Positions 35,304 through 43,974 of a DNA stretch of 64,000 nt are shown here, one piece after another. The notes under the pieces are model-generated. The model saw only the letters and a list, made by a program, of their open reading frames with translations. It was not told the origin of the DNA and made no database searches. A program made the translations under genes and the position numbers. This DNA comes from Thalassospira australica. GTDB lineage: Bacteria; Pseudomonadota; Alphaproteobacteria; Rhodospirillales; Thalassospiraceae. Each line of letters begins with the position of its first letter. The first letter of the stretch is position 1. Location: assembly GCF_000763295.1 (NCBI RefSeq), contig NZ_JRJE01000032.1:310001-374000 (forward strand). The letters are read 5' to 3'.

Positions 35304-35780
35304 ATGTCAAAAAAAGATTTCAACCAGAACGATCAAACCGTTCCTTATGCCGACACCATAATGGTGCGGGACTCGTGTCTTTGCCTGCATGTGCGCCGCG
35401 CGGCACGGACGATTGCGCGCCGCTTTGATGATGCTTTTCGTCCGCTTGATCTGACCAGCGGGCAATATTCTTTGTTGATGTCGCTCAATCGACCATATCC
35501 ACCGCATATGAAAGATGTCGCCAATCTTCTGGCGATGGATCGCACAACGCTTACGGCAAACCTCAAGCCACTCGAACGTCGCGGTCTGGTTGAAATTACG
35601 CCGGATCCAAAGGACAAACGGGGTCGATTGCTGACCCTGACCACAAACGGCATGGCGCTTTTGGCCCAAGCATTTCCGATCTGGAAGAAAACCCAAGGCG
35701 ATCTTGAAGGTCTTGTTGCAGATTCCAACGCCGATCAGCTTCTGGCCGATCTGATCAGCCTTTCCCGGGAACCGGAATAA
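35304..35780 (+). CDS. MarR-family transcriptional regulator
   Basis: 158 residues. Winged-helix region: LDLTSGQYSLLMSLNRPYPP, DVANLLAMDRTTLTANLKPLERRGLV and EITPDPKDKRGRLLTLT. Cysteines in SCLCLHVRRAARTI near residues 23-26 could serve as an oxidation sensor, as in OhrR-like members, but this is a guess. No ribosome site lies before the ATG; a promoter ends almost at the start codon, so translation may be leaderless. It is divergent from the PhnB-NTF2-PhnB group, its likely targets. Confidence 0.9.
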   Translation: MSKKDFNQNDQTVPYADTIMVRDSCLCLHVRRAARTIARRFDDAFRPLDLTSGQYSLLMSLNRPYPPHMKDVANLLAMDRTTLTANLKPLERRGLVEITPDPKDKRGRLLTLTTNGMALLAQAFPIWKKTQGDLEGLVADSNADQLLADLISLSREPE

Positions 35781-36293
35781 TCACCTGACGATCGGCAACG
35801 GCGTATCAAGACGGTATTTTAGAAACACCTCCCCATCATGGGAAACCTTCCCGACGAAGCAGGCACCAAGGCGCAGAAGCCCCCGTAAATGCTTGCGTGT
35901 CGGCGGCAGCAAGAATGTCACATACTCAATACGTGGATCGTTACAGGCAACATTCAGAGCCTTGCGCGTGATGGCAAGACCAAGCCCAAAGCACTCAGGA
36001 CGCAACACCAGCCCGAAATCCCAATCATCACCTTCTTTCTGAAACCCGCCCCAACCGACATAGCTTTCATCCACCAAAATTGCCCAATGCCCAAGCCCAT
36101 CGCGCTGCCAATAAGCATCCTTGGCCGCCATGAAACGATGATAATCATCCTGACCCCACGGACCATCCAGTAACGGCATATGAACCGACATACGCGCGTC
36201 AGACATATGGGCGATCACGGTTTCAGGCGCGATATCACCAAGTGACGCAAAGCGGATTGAACCGGATGTCCGGTCAGGTTTGATGTTGGGCAT
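35781..36293 (-). CDS. GNAT-family N-acetyltransferase (RimJ/RimL-like)
   Basis: 170 residues. It resembles the AcetylTransf_3 (RimJ/RimL) subgroup: DGPWGQDDYHRFMAAKDAYWQR, HWAILVDESYVGWGGFQKEGDDWDFGLVLRP-like strand pair (GWGGFQKEGDDWDFG), ECFGLGLAITRKALNVACND and YVTFLLPPTRKHLRGLLRLGA. The acetyl-CoA loop is divergent (ECFGLGLA). Substrate unknown. It is convergent with the marR gene, abutting its stop. Confidence 0.86.
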   Translation of the reverse strand: MPNIKPDRTSGSIRFASLGDIAPETVIAHMSDARMSVHMPLLDGPWGQDDYHRFMAAKDAYWQRDGLGHWAILVDESYVGWGGFQKEGDDWDFGLVLRPECFGLGLAITRKALNVACNDPRIEYVTFLLPPTRKHLRGLLRLGACFVGKVSHDGEVFLKYRLDTPLPIVR

Positions 36294-36422
36294 GATCAGG
36301 GTAACAACCGGTAAGAAACGGCAAAAGGCGCAAGAACCATCAGCTCATTGCGCTCTTTGGCTCAGGACCGCTCGCAGCCCATCACGTCAGGACAAAATGG
36401 CAAATCAGAGCAGGGCCAGGCA

Positions 36423-36641
36423 TTAATCTTCGCGCGGCGGCAGGAATTCCTTGCGGCATGGCACGGCAACTTCATCAACAACGGTCCAGCCAAAATTACG
36501 AAACTTGCCAAAGCTTTCCTTTTTCATGGTGATGCCGCTTTCCTTGTGCTTGCGCACTTCGCTGGCATCTTCACCCTCGATCCGTTCGGCGCGGGCCCAA
36601 GCGCGTTCGCGCATGGCTTTGGTAATGGTTGGTTCGCTCAT
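36423..36641 (-). CDS. Hypothetical small protein
   Basis: 72 residues, basic and rich in charged side chains: TITKAMRERAWARAERIEGE, then KKESFGKFRNFGWTVVDEVAVPC and a short tail. No signal peptide or membrane segment. I do not recognise the family. GAAG lies about ten bases before the ATG. It is 89 bases downstream of a tetR gene on the same strand. Coding status rests on the plausible composition and on its location in an otherwise empty gap. Confidence 0.55.
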   Translation of the reverse strand: MSEPTITKAMRERAWARAERIEGEDASEVRKHKESGITMKKESFGKFRNFGWTVVDEVAVPCRKEFLPPRED

Positions 36642-36730
36642 ATCTGGCTTCGCATTTCCAAGTCAAAAAGGGGCCGTAACATGTTTTGGAACCTTTGTCG
36701 CATTCATTCGGCATTGATGCGCAGCTCAGA

Positions 36731-37324
36731 TCAGGTTCGCAATCGTTCTATATCCGCAACAATATCGTCAATCAGGTTTTGAACATCCCCGCGCGCCAGA
36801 CCGCTTTCGATCATGCCGCGCAGGCCGGTGATGCTGGTTTGCAGCTTAAGTGCCGCACGGTGCGGATCAATATCGGGCGCAATTTCACCAGCTTTTCGGG
36901 CCGCATCAAAGGTTTCGGCAAACAGATCAGCCACGCCCGAAAGTTGCCGGGCGGCCAGTTCTTTCAGATCAGGCTCTTCATTGGCCATTTCAAGGGCGGT
37001 CTTAAATACCATACAGGCATTTGACGGCACCTTGTTTTCGCCAGGTTGCGTAATGCTGCGCACATAGCCAATCAACCCCGAAAGCGGCGAGCTTGCCTGC
37101 GCCATAAAGGCCCGAAATTCTTCTTCAACACCGGCCGAATAATATTTCAGCGCCTCGGCAAACAGGTCCTTCTTGCTGCCAAAGGCGGCATAAATGCTGC
37201 CGGGCTTAAGCGACAGGGCGGCTTCGATATCCTTAAGTGACGTCGCATGAAACCCTTTGCGCCAAAACAGGTTGCGCGCATTGGCCAAAGCATCTTCACG
37301 GTCAAACGAACTGGGTCTCGCCAC
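36731..37324 (-). CDS. TetR/AcrR-family regulator
   Basis: About 197 residues. Helix-turn-helix: ALANARNLFWRKGFHATSLK, DIEAALSLKPGSIYAAFGSK, with the TetR_C-type ligand domain beyond (AFMAQASSPLSGLIGYVRSI). The GTG at 37324 is preferred because AAGGA lies seven bases upstream; an ATG at 37348 would fall inside a putative operator. It is divergent from an AhpD-like gene. Two copies of ttgagc-N4-actcaa at 37341 and 37407 flank the shared promoter region. Confidence 0.9.
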   Translation of the reverse strand: MARPSSFDREDALANARNLFWRKGFHATSLKDIEAALSLKPGSIYAAFGSKKDLFAEALKYYSAGVEEEFRAFMAQASSPLSGLIGYVRSITQPGENKVPSNACMVFKTALEMANEEPDLKELAARQLSGVADLFAETFDAARKAGEIAPDIDPHRAALKLQTSITGLRGMIESGLARGDVQNLIDDIVADIERLRT

Positions 37325-37340
37325 GTCTTTTCCTTGGTTG

Positions 37341-37422
37341 TTGAGCATTCACTCAAGAAATAACTTGATTTCGGAAAACCGTCAAGTTAGCGTCGGCCCA
37401 TCGTTATTGAGCAATCACTCAA
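37341..37422. promoter_or_regulatory. Paired operator sites between tetR and ahpD-like genes
   Basis: ttgagcattcactcaa (37341-37356) and ttgagcaatcactcaa (37407-37422) differ at one base and have the symmetric outer arms ttgag / ctcaa. They are 66 bases apart, one near each gene start, as expected for a TetR regulator that controls itself and the divergent gene. Confidence 0.75.
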
Positions 37423-37441
37423 AAATTCAGGAGACATGATT

Positions 37442-38008
37442 ATGTCCGACTTCAAGATCCATGATCGCGATACCGCCCCCGCAGATGCAAAACCGCTGTT
37501 GCAGAATTCCATTGATGCTTTTGGCATGGTTCCGGGCCTTCACGGCGTCATGGCCGAAGCCCCGGCTGCGCTTGAGGGTTATCAGGTCCTGCACGAGCTG
37601 TTTCAGAAAACCAGCTTTGATGCCGAAGAACTGACCGTTGTCTGGCAGACGATCAATGTTGAACATGCCTGCCATTATTGCGTTCCGGCCCACACCGGGA
37701 TTGCCCATATGATGAAAGTCGATGAAGACATCATCACTGCGCTGCGCGATGAAACCCCGCTTGCCAGTGACAAACTTGAAGCGCTGCGTACCTTCACCCT
37801 TGCCATGGTCCGTGAGCGCGGCAATGTCACCCAGGATCAGCTGGATGCATTCTATGCCGCAGGCTATGCGCAGCAGCAGGTTCTGGAAATCATTCTCGGT
37901 CTGGCGCAGAAAGTCATGTCGAACTACACCAACCATGTCGCCCAGACACCGGTTGATGAACCGTTCCAGAAGTTCGCATGGGAAAAATCGGCCAAAAAAG
38001 CGGCCTGA
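37442..38008 (+). CDS. Carboxymuconolactone decarboxylase/AhpD-like protein
   Basis: 188 residues of the CMD/AhpD fold with the redox CxxC motif EHACHYCVPAHTGIA, typical of alkylhydroperoxidase-like proteins. ALRTFTLAMVRERGNVTQDQLDAF and LEIILGLAQKVMSNYTNH match YciW/uncharacterised peroxidase-related members. Probably reduces peroxides or transfers disulfides. AGGAG lies eight bases before ATG 37442; ATG 37436 is too close. A strong terminator follows. Controlled, probably, by the divergent TetR protein. Confidence 0.9.
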   Translation: MSDFKIHDRDTAPADAKPLLQNSIDAFGMVPGLHGVMAEAPAALEGYQVLHELFQKTSFDAEELTVVWQTINVEHACHYCVPAHTGIAHMMKVDEDIITALRDETPLASDKLEALRTFTLAMVRERGNVTQDQLDAFYAAGYAQQQVLEIILGLAQKVMSNYTNHVAQTPVDEPFQKFAWEKSAKKAA

Positions 38009-38081
38009 TCACGCATCTATTCAACGCATGATCGCGACGTAAAAAATCCCCGCCCCTTACGTCATCAACCTTGCGTTGCCC

Positions 38082-38114
38082 GCACCGCCCGTTTCCCCCG
38101 GGCGGTGCTTTTTT
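38082..38114 (+). terminator. Terminator after the AhpD-like gene
   Basis: Perfect ten-base arms gcaccgcccg / cgggcggtgc with a seven-base loop and a TTTTTT tail. Confidence 0.93.
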
Positions 38115-38134
38115 ATGACCCGGGTTAACCGTTT

Positions 38135-38761
38135 TTAATCATCGTCATGAGGAAGATGGAAGGTGGTCTCGCTAAAGGATTCACGTTCCGACATGATCGC
38201 CATCCAGTCGCGCACCCGAACCGGAATATCAAACCGGCGGTCCGGCCAGCGGAAATCAATATAATAAAGTGCAACCAGAACCGACCATGTTCCAAGGTGC
38301 GGCTCTTCCGTACGCAGGTTCGGCAAACCGTCAAGAATGGCATCAATGCCCGATGTGATTGCCTGGGCCTGTCGTTCCATTACGATTTCAGAACGATCTG
38401 ACTCCGGGCGTTTTGAATCCGCATAAAGCCGACCGGTTGCCGCCATCATGCCATCGGCCAACCCCTGCCATCTCAGGGCGCTCAGCCGGGCCGGACCGCT
38501 TTGGGGGATCACACCTGATGATGTTTTGTTTGATGTGGCAAACTGATCAAGATAGTCACAGATCACAGCCGATTCAAAAACAGCCATGCCGTCTTCAAGG
38601 ATCAGGGTCGGCACTTTGGCAAGCGGGTTATGGGCACGCAGCGCCTCGTCCGTCCAGGGATCAATCAGGATTTCACTGATCTGTTTTTCCAGACCCAATT
38701 CGCGCAAGACAACCCGTACCTTGCGTGAAAAAGGTGATGTTGGCGCGTAGTAAAGCTGCAT
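38135..38761 (-). CDS. Glutathione S-transferase family protein
   Basis: 208 residues. N-terminal thioredoxin-like domain MQLYYAPTSPFSRKVRVVLRE with serine in the active site region, the cis-proline KVPTLIL and the glutathione-binding FESAVICDYL. The C-terminal all-helical domain follows. It resembles the YibF/beta-like bacterial group. Function unknown beyond probable glutathione-dependent conjugation or reduction. Upstream is the phoD-like gene on the same strand, 50 bases away; glutathione synthase (gshB) lies 2 kb further. Confidence 0.91.
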   Translation of the reverse strand: MQLYYAPTSPFSRKVRVVLRELGLEKQISEILIDPWTDEALRAHNPLAKVPTLILEDGMAVFESAVICDYLDQFATSNKTSSGVIPQSGPARLSALRWQGLADGMMAATGRLYADSKRPESDRSEIVMERQAQAITSGIDAILDGLPNLRTEEPHLGTWSVLVALYYIDFRWPDRRFDIPVRVRDWMAIMSERESFSETTFHLPHDDD

Positions 38762-38811
38762 TGACCAAGCCCCCTGCCGTAAACAAACGTCACATCAGAA
38801 AATGGACGCCA

Positions 38812-40269
38812 TCAAACGCTTAAATCCGGTGTCCAGCCGATCCCCTCAAGATGCCAGTTGGCAGTCCAGTTGGTATCCTTGCGCAACAGTGTAAGGTAAT
38901 TTCGCGCTGCACAATAGGTTCCTTTGCGCCCCGGCAATGATCTGAGCTTTGTCGGGCGATCCGGAAGCGGGTGATCCCCGATCCACGCCAGAAGGCCCAA
39001 AACCCGTGCAAATGCCGCCGGTGGTGCGGTGTGCGAGATGCCCGATGCCACCAGTTGATGGATGGTTTTGCCCGGTGTTTCAAAGGTCCCGCGTGTTGCC
39101 ACGTGAATTTCACCCGACAAAAGGGTGATCTCGTGATCGCGCTCATTGGCGATCTTTTCAATAAGCTCCAGGAACCGACACCATTCACGTCGATGCCAAC
39201 GGCTTTGCCACTGATCGCGCAGATCATCCTCGTATTTCTGGGCTTTGGGAAAAAGATGCAACACCATCTCAACCAGCGACAAGCGCGGCCCGATCACCGG
39301 CACACTCGACATCAGAAAAATACGATTTCCCTCGGGCACGGTTTCAAGGGTTTGTGGCAAATCGCGCCAGCCATTTGGTCCCATGACATCGCCCGGCGTG
39401 CGTTCCGAACGCAAATCAGGGGAAATGATGCTCATGCCAGGGAAATCCACCCGCCAGCCAAGGCTTTTGCCCTCACGGTCCATCACCATGTCAGGCAGTT
39501 CATCGGGCATGCAACACAGCTGCATCAGGCAAAAGGCCGTCCGGGCACAGTCAAACATGCCCTTGGCCACCGCCGTACTCTGGAACCATTTTTTATGACT
39601 GCCCCAGCCGTCAAAAATATCATGATCATCCCAGATCATCAGCGATGGCACATGTTTCAGCATATGACTGATCTGCGGCTGGCCGTAAATCGCCAGATAA
39701 TGGTCAAGATAGAATTTGAAAACCGCATCGCGCATGACATCGGAAAATTCGGTTGCCGCCCGTTCGCGCCGCCGGGCCTTTTCCCAGGCGATGATATCGG
39801 GATGACATTCCCACACCCCGTCGGCGTAAATCTGGTCCCCCCCATGCAAAAGCAGGGAAAACGGCTGTTTGGCGTGCTCTTTGCCAAGATCAATCCAAAG
39901 CGCATTGCGGTCTTCAAGCGGCCGATCCAGATCACCGTCTTCCTGACCATTGCACGACACAAACCCGATGCGCAGATCCTTGCCCAGATCGGTGCAAACT
40001 TCATACGTTTCATTTCCGAAACAATATGTGGCAGCACGATTGGCCGGCAATTCGAATTCAAACCGCCAATAGGTCCGGCCATAAAGGTTTGCAAGCTTTT
40101 TCGGGGCAATGACATCGGTGCCATTGGCGCGAAATTCCGGAATTTCGCGGTTCTCATCGGCAACAACAAGGGCGGCCAGCTTGACCGATTGCGCCGTCCC
40201 GCCCCGGGCAAACAGGAACGGTCCAAAAAGATGCTGATCAATGATGGTATTTGCCTCGATGCTGGTCAT
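38812..40269 (-). CDS. PhoD-like alkaline phosphatase/phosphodiesterase family protein
   Basis: 485 residues of the metallophosphatase PhoD_2 type. Metal and phosphate motifs: LLLHGGDQIYADGVW, LMIWDDHDIFDGWGSHK, and near the end LLSGEIHVATRGTFETPG. No Tat or Sec signal peptide is visible at the N terminus (MTSIEANTIIDQHLFGPFLF), unlike secreted PhoD, so it is probably cytoplasmic. It acts on phosphate mono- or diesters; the real substrate is unknown. It is divergent from a cupin gene. Confidence 0.88.
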   Translation of the reverse strand: MTSIEANTIIDQHLFGPFLFARGGTAQSVKLAALVVADENREIPEFRANGTDVIAPKKLANLYGRTYWRFEFELPANRAATYCFGNETYEVCTDLGKDLRIGFVSCNGQEDGDLDRPLEDRNALWIDLGKEHAKQPFSLLLHGGDQIYADGVWECHPDIIAWEKARRRERAATEFSDVMRDAVFKFYLDHYLAIYGQPQISHMLKHVPSLMIWDDHDIFDGWGSHKKWFQSTAVAKGMFDCARTAFCLMQLCCMPDELPDMVMDREGKSLGWRVDFPGMSIISPDLRSERTPGDVMGPNGWRDLPQTLETVPEGNRIFLMSSVPVIGPRLSLVEMVLHLFPKAQKYEDDLRDQWQSRWHRREWCRFLELIEKIANERDHEITLLSGEIHVATRGTFETPGKTIHQLVASGISHTAPPAAFARVLGLLAWIGDHPLPDRPTKLRSLPGRKGTYCAARNYLTLLRKDTNWTANWHLEGIGWTPDLSV

Positions 40270-40492
40270 GCGCTGCCACTATCTGTCAAATTAACGGGTC
40301 CTGACTTTGGGGGTCCCAACCCCGTTTCATACGTTTGAACGCGGCTTTGGTTCCTTTGGCCAAACAGCTTAGCGGAATGTGGGCCAAAGGACAGGATCAA
40401 AGTCACACCGGTAATCGACAGAAAAAAGGCAGGCAGGGCAACGGACTTGTCGTTATCATCAGATGGTTAATCTTGCAGATCGGAGAAGACCA

Positions 40493-40792
40493 TTGAATGC
40501 ACAGCGTCCCAAAGCGATCCCGACTGTTCAGGTAGATGATGATGTCGTCAAGGTAACCGAATGGCACTTTCCACCCGGGGCAGAAACCGGTGACCATGTC
40601 CATGGCATGGATTATGTCGTTGTCCCGATGACGACCGGTACCCTCACCATCGAAATGGATGACGGCAAAACGGTCTTGTCCGAACTTACCGCAGGGCAAT
40701 CCTATGCCCGCAAAACCGGCGTTGCGCACAATGTCATTAACGACAATGACTTCGCCTTTACGTTTGTCGAGGTCGAAGTCAAACAGCGCTGA
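40493..40792 (+). CDS. Cupin-domain protein
   Basis: 99 residues, a single cupin barrel. Motif 1: WHFPPGAETGDHVHGMDYVVVP; motif 2: GQSYARKTGVAHNVIN. The start appears to be TTG at 40493, with GGAG seven bases upstream; an ATG at 40463 is in frame but lacks a ribosome site. Small single-domain cupins can bind metals or act in sugar, polyketide or oxalate chemistry; nothing here narrows it. A strong terminator follows that also ends gshB. Confidence 0.85.
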   Translation: MNAQRPKAIPTVQVDDDVVKVTEWHFPPGAETGDHVHGMDYVVVPMTTGTLTIEMDDGKTVLSELTAGQSYARKTGVAHNVINDNDFAFTFVEVEVKQR

Positions 40793-40826
40793 TCCAAAGA
40801 CCCCCAATAAACCGGGCCATAAAAAA

Positions 40827-40849
40827 GGGCAGGTGACAATCACCTGCCC
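40827..40849. terminator. Bidirectional terminator between cupin and gshB
   Basis: Perfect ten-base arms gggcaggtga / tcacctgccc around CAA, with A-rich sequence before and T-rich sequence after. It serves two converging genes. Confidence 0.9.
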
Positions 40850-40881
40850 AATTACATTTTTCGATATGGTTGACCGGCTTC

Positions 40882-41826
40882 TTAGCCAATCCGCGTTTCA
40901 ATCGCATCCCAGATCAGGCTTTCAAGTTTGGAACCGTCAAACCGGTTGATCTCCTGCAAGCCTGTTGGCGAGGTGACGTTGATTTCCGTCATATAGTCGC
41001 CAATCACGTCGATCCCGACAAAGATCAGGTCGCGCTTTTTAAGCTCCGGCCCGATGCGGTCGCAAATTTCACGTTCGCGCGGCGTCAACATCGATTTTTC
41101 CGCCACGCCACCAACATGCATGTTTGATCTCGCTTCGCCTTCGGCCGGCACGCGGTTAATCGCGCCCACCGGTTCACCGTCCACCAGAATGATGCGTTTG
41201 TCCCCCTTGCGCACATCAGGCAAATAGGCCTGCACCATCAACGGTTCACGCGACTGCGCGGCAAACAGTTCCAGCAGGGAATTAAGGTTCTCATCCCCAG
41301 GTTTCAGGTGGAAAACACCGGCCCCGCCATTGCCAAACAGCGGCTTGACGATGATGTCCTTGAATTCTTCGCGGAACTCCTTGATCCGTGCGCCCGATCG
41401 CGTGATCAGGGTCGGTGGCATCAGATCGGGAAATTCGGTAACAAAGATCTTTTCGGGTGCATTGCGAACATGGCCCGGATGGTTGACCACGAAGGTTTCC
41501 GGGTGGATCGCCTCAAGCAGATGGCTTGCGGTAATGTAATTCATGTCAAACGGCGGGTCCTGACGCATCAGGATGACGTCGGTTTCGCGCGCCAGATCAA
41601 TCACCCGGGCTTCCCCCAGATCATGGTGATTGCCATGCTCATGGCGCAAAGTCATTGGGCGAACTTCGGCTTTGATCATGCCCCGGTCATAGAACATGTC
41701 ATCGGGATGATAATGCAAAAGATCATATCCACGTGCCTGGGCTTCAAGACCCATGACAAAGGTGGAGTCCCCCTTGATATCGATATGCTCAATCGGGTCC
41801 ATCTGGATGGCGACGACACGGCTCAT
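40882..41826 (-). CDS. gshB: Glutathione synthase
   Basis: 314-residue ATP-grasp ligase joining glycine to gamma-glutamylcysteine. Features: [15 protein letters not shown] at the N terminus, [47 protein letters not shown] (ATP-grasp), [21 protein letters not shown] and the C-terminal [18 protein letters not shown] with metal ligands. ATG 41826 has AGGAG upstream. Glutathione made here could serve the GST encoded nearby. Confidence 0.97.
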   Translation of the reverse strand: MSRVVAIQMDPIEHIDIKGDSTFVMGLEAQARGYDLLHYHPDDMFYDRGMIKAEVRPMTLRHEHGNHHDLGEARVIDLARETDVILMRQDPPFDMNYITASHLLEAIHPETFVVNHPGHVRNAPEKIFVTEFPDLMPPTLITRSGARIKEFREEFKDIIVKPLFGNGGAGVFHLKPGDENLNSLLELFAAQSREPLMVQAYLPDVRKGDKRIILVDGEPVGAINRVPAEGEARSNMHVGGVAEKSMLTPREREICDRIGPELKKRDLIFVGIDVIGDYMTEINVTSPTGLQEINRFDGSKLESLIWDAIETRIG

Positions 41827-42043
41827 GAAATGCGTTCTCCTGTTCACCGATGGTCAAACGGCCTGCAAATAAGGCTCAAACCGGCCAAATAAGGTCATTT
41901 GCGGGCAGGCGTTGACCCGGCTGGCCTTCACGGCCAAATGATGCGATATGTATTTCGCGTAATAGATGGCGTGATTTTTATCATTCGCCATTCCTGTTTC
42001 GCAATCACGATCAATTAATTGTTCCGAAGACCAGGCAAGGCCG

Positions 42044-42742
42044 ATGACCCTTTTTTCCAAATCCTCGCAATCCCGTTTGAAAATGATCACTGCCAAAGGC
42101 CGTTCCATCATTGCAGCCGGCGTCATTGCGACCGCCATCGGTCTGGGTGCTGTCAGCAGTCTGGTCTTTTTGCCAAGCCCGGTCCATGCCCAGTCATCAG
42201 AAGAAATCGCGCCCGAGACGATCAAGAAGATCGAAAACTATCTGGCGGGAATCACCACGCTTAAGGCCGATTTCGTACAGATTTCATCAGATGGCGGTGC
42301 CGCCGAGGGCAAGCTGTTTATGGAACGTCCCGGCAAGATGCGGTTTGAATACAACCCGCCTGCGCAAATCCTGCTGGTCGCGACCGGTCATGATTTCATC
42401 TACTATGACAAGGAAATCAATGCGCCGACCTATTTGGACATTGATGAAACCCCGGCCGGAATCATTTTGGCAGAGAACATCTCGCTGACCGATAAGGTCA
42501 AGATTGTTGATTATCGCCGCACGGCCGAAACCATCCGCGTCGAACTGGTGCGCAAATCCGATCCGGGCGCGGGCAGTGTGACGCTGGTTTTCTCCGAAAA
42601 ACCGATGCAGCTGCGCCAGTGGAATGTCACGGACCCCACCGGGATCGAGACAACGGTAACCCTGTTTAATGCCAAAGAAGGCATGTCACTTGATCCCGAA
42701 CTGTTCAAGTTCGAGCGAATCTGGCCCAAACGCGGCAGCTGA
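42044..42742 (+). CDS. lolA: Outer-membrane lipoprotein carrier protein LolA
   Basis: 232-residue periplasmic chaperone that carries lipoproteins from the inner membrane LolCDE complex to the outer membrane. N-terminal Sec signal peptide: hydrophobic IIAAGVIATAIGLGAVSSLVF with cleavage after PVHA. The mature part has YLAGITTLKADFVQISSDGG, LFMERPGKMRFEYNPPAQILL, YYDKEINAP and WNVTDPTGIETTVTLFN, the LolA pattern. It is a single gene, divergent from gshB, followed by a 490-base gap containing a candidate small RNA. Confidence 0.94.
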   Translation: MTLFSKSSQSRLKMITAKGRSIIAAGVIATAIGLGAVSSLVFLPSPVHAQSSEEIAPETIKKIENYLAGITTLKADFVQISSDGGAAEGKLFMERPGKMRFEYNPPAQILLVATGHDFIYYDKEINAPTYLDIDETPAGIILAENISLTDKVKIVDYRRTAETIRVELVRKSDPGAGSVTLVFSEKPMQLRQWNVTDPTGIETTVTLFNAKEGMSLDPELFKFERIWPKRGS

Positions 42743-42949
42743 TCAAAAAAATTTCCTGCGGGCTGATGACACCTGCAGGCACAAGGCATCACGCTTTGGG
42801 GCCAATATTATTTTCTGATTCAAGCCCTTGTGAATATTGTGGTTTCGTAACGAAATGGCCCTTGGTTTGGAATTATTCTAAACAGTCAAGAATCTTGGTC
42901 TTCGCACGTTGAACCCTATGGCACCACGCGGGTTGGCTACCTATATGTG

Positions 42950-43082
42950 AATCTGTCACAAGGTTCCCCCAAACGATGGGAACCCGGTGTGAGGAGAAGG
43001 TCTCCCCTACCTTTCCTCACGCTCCAGATTATCGGAGCGCTGGCGTCCGGTTCTCCCCCCCTGGCCGGACGCCTTTTTTTTG
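42950..43082 (+). ncRNA. Candidate structured small RNA with C-rich loops
   Basis: Within the 487-base gap after lolA, about 130 bases fold into four consecutive hairpins: 42962-42984 (ggttccc / gggaacc); 42989-43020 (gtgagg / cctcac, extended by aaggt / acctt, loop ctcccct); 43021-43038 (gctcc / ggagc); and a classical terminator 43042-43073 (nine-base arms ggcgtccgg / ccggacgcc) with eight T. Two loops are C-rich and could pair with ribosome-binding sites. The 5' end is not fixed; TATATG at 42942 may be the -10. No protein-coding frame fits. The rest of the gap (42743-42950 and 43083-43229) shows nothing clear. Confidence 0.7.
43042..43081 (+). terminator. Strong Rho-independent terminator of the candidate sRNA
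   Basis: Perfect nine-base GC-rich arms, a 14-base loop and eight T. The start of the next gene (EI24) is 149 bases away, so the terminator ends a separate transcript. Confidence 0.93.
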
Positions 43083-43229
43083 CCCAATCGATGCGTAAAT
43101 CTGTTGGCAGAAATCATGGAAATTTCCCCCGGCACGGCCTGATTTCACAGGCTGTTAATTTTATTTGCTTAGGGTTTCGCGCTACGAATATGCTGGCGAT
43201 GAAAACCACTGACAGGACCAACCCGATCA

Positions 43230-43907
43230 ATGATCAATGACTTTCTGAAATCCGTTGCCCAATTTTCCGATCCACGCTTTCGCAAAGTGGTGCTGATTGG
43301 CGTTGCTGGTGCGCTTGCAACAATTGTCGGCTTGTGGGTTCTGATTTGGTTTGGCTTGAATTCTGTCACCTTCTTTACCGATGGTGGCTGGCTCGAAAGT
43401 GCGGTTGACTGGATTCTTGGCATTGGTCTGACGCTTCTGGTGCTGTTGCTTTTCCCCGCTGCGACGGTTCTGATCTCAAGCCTTTTGCTTGATCAGATTG
43501 CCGATGCGGTCGAAGACAAGCACTATCCGACCCTGCCCGAAACCCGCCCGCAACCGATCAGTGATGCGATCTTCAGTGGCCTTAAATTTGCGTTGACCGC
43601 CCTGGCGCTTAACATTTTGATTTTGCCACTTCTTCTGGCTGGGCCGCTCTATGTCATCGCGTTTTACACCATGAACGGCTATCTTTTATCACGTGAATAT
43701 TTTGAACTGGTTGCCGCACGCCGTTATGATGCGCGAACGGTCGAAAACATTCGCAAAAGCCGCCAGAAAAAGCTTTGGGTTGCCGGCGTCGGGCTGACAT
43801 TCCTGATGACCATTCCGCTGGTCAATCTGGTCGCACCGATCATCGCCACGGCCTTTATGGTCCACTATTCTGTTCGCCTCGGAACCTACGTACCGGAGAC
43901 TGTTTAA
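43230..43907 (+). CDS. EI24-domain membrane protein
   Basis: 225 residues with about five hydrophobic segments: VVLIGVAGALATIVGLWVLI, a long helix WILGIGLTLLVLLLFPAATV, FALTALALNILILPLLLAGP with LYVIAFYTMNGYLLSREYFEL, and a final VGLTFLMTIPLVNLVAPIIA. This matches the EI24/CysZ-like family. CysZ members are sulfate transporters; EI24-type alphaproteobacterial proteins have no firm function. AGGA lies 12 bases before the ATG. A bactofilin gene follows after 67 bases. Confidence 0.88.
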   Translation: MINDFLKSVAQFSDPRFRKVVLIGVAGALATIVGLWVLIWFGLNSVTFFTDGGWLESAVDWILGIGLTLLVLLLFPAATVLISSLLLDQIADAVEDKHYPTLPETRPQPISDAIFSGLKFALTALALNILILPLLLAGPLYVIAFYTMNGYLLSREYFELVAARRYDARTVENIRKSRQKKLWVAGVGLTFLMTIPLVNLVAPIIATAFMVHYSVRLGTYVPETV

Positions 43908-43974
43908 CGGGCCTGTCAAATGCCCGGAACACCCGGACCATCATCGAAACTAATGACAAGGATTTGGTCACCCC

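Noticed and set aside
38971-40338. Long plus-strand open frame (455 codons) opposite the PhoD-like gene
   Set aside because: Its protein has no recognisable motif and is basic and Pro/His-rich, as expected from reading the opposite strand of a GC-biased gene; the minus-strand frame has clear metallophosphatase motifs.
22000-41000. Genomic island
   Set aside because: The zone is rich in small regulator/enzyme modules, but codon usage and composition look like the rest by eye, and no integration site, tRNA or repeat boundary was found.
42950-43082. Assignment of the candidate RNA as SRP RNA or 6S RNA
   Set aside because: The conserved SRP apical motif is absent, and the ends do not pair into the long open duplex of 6S RNA.
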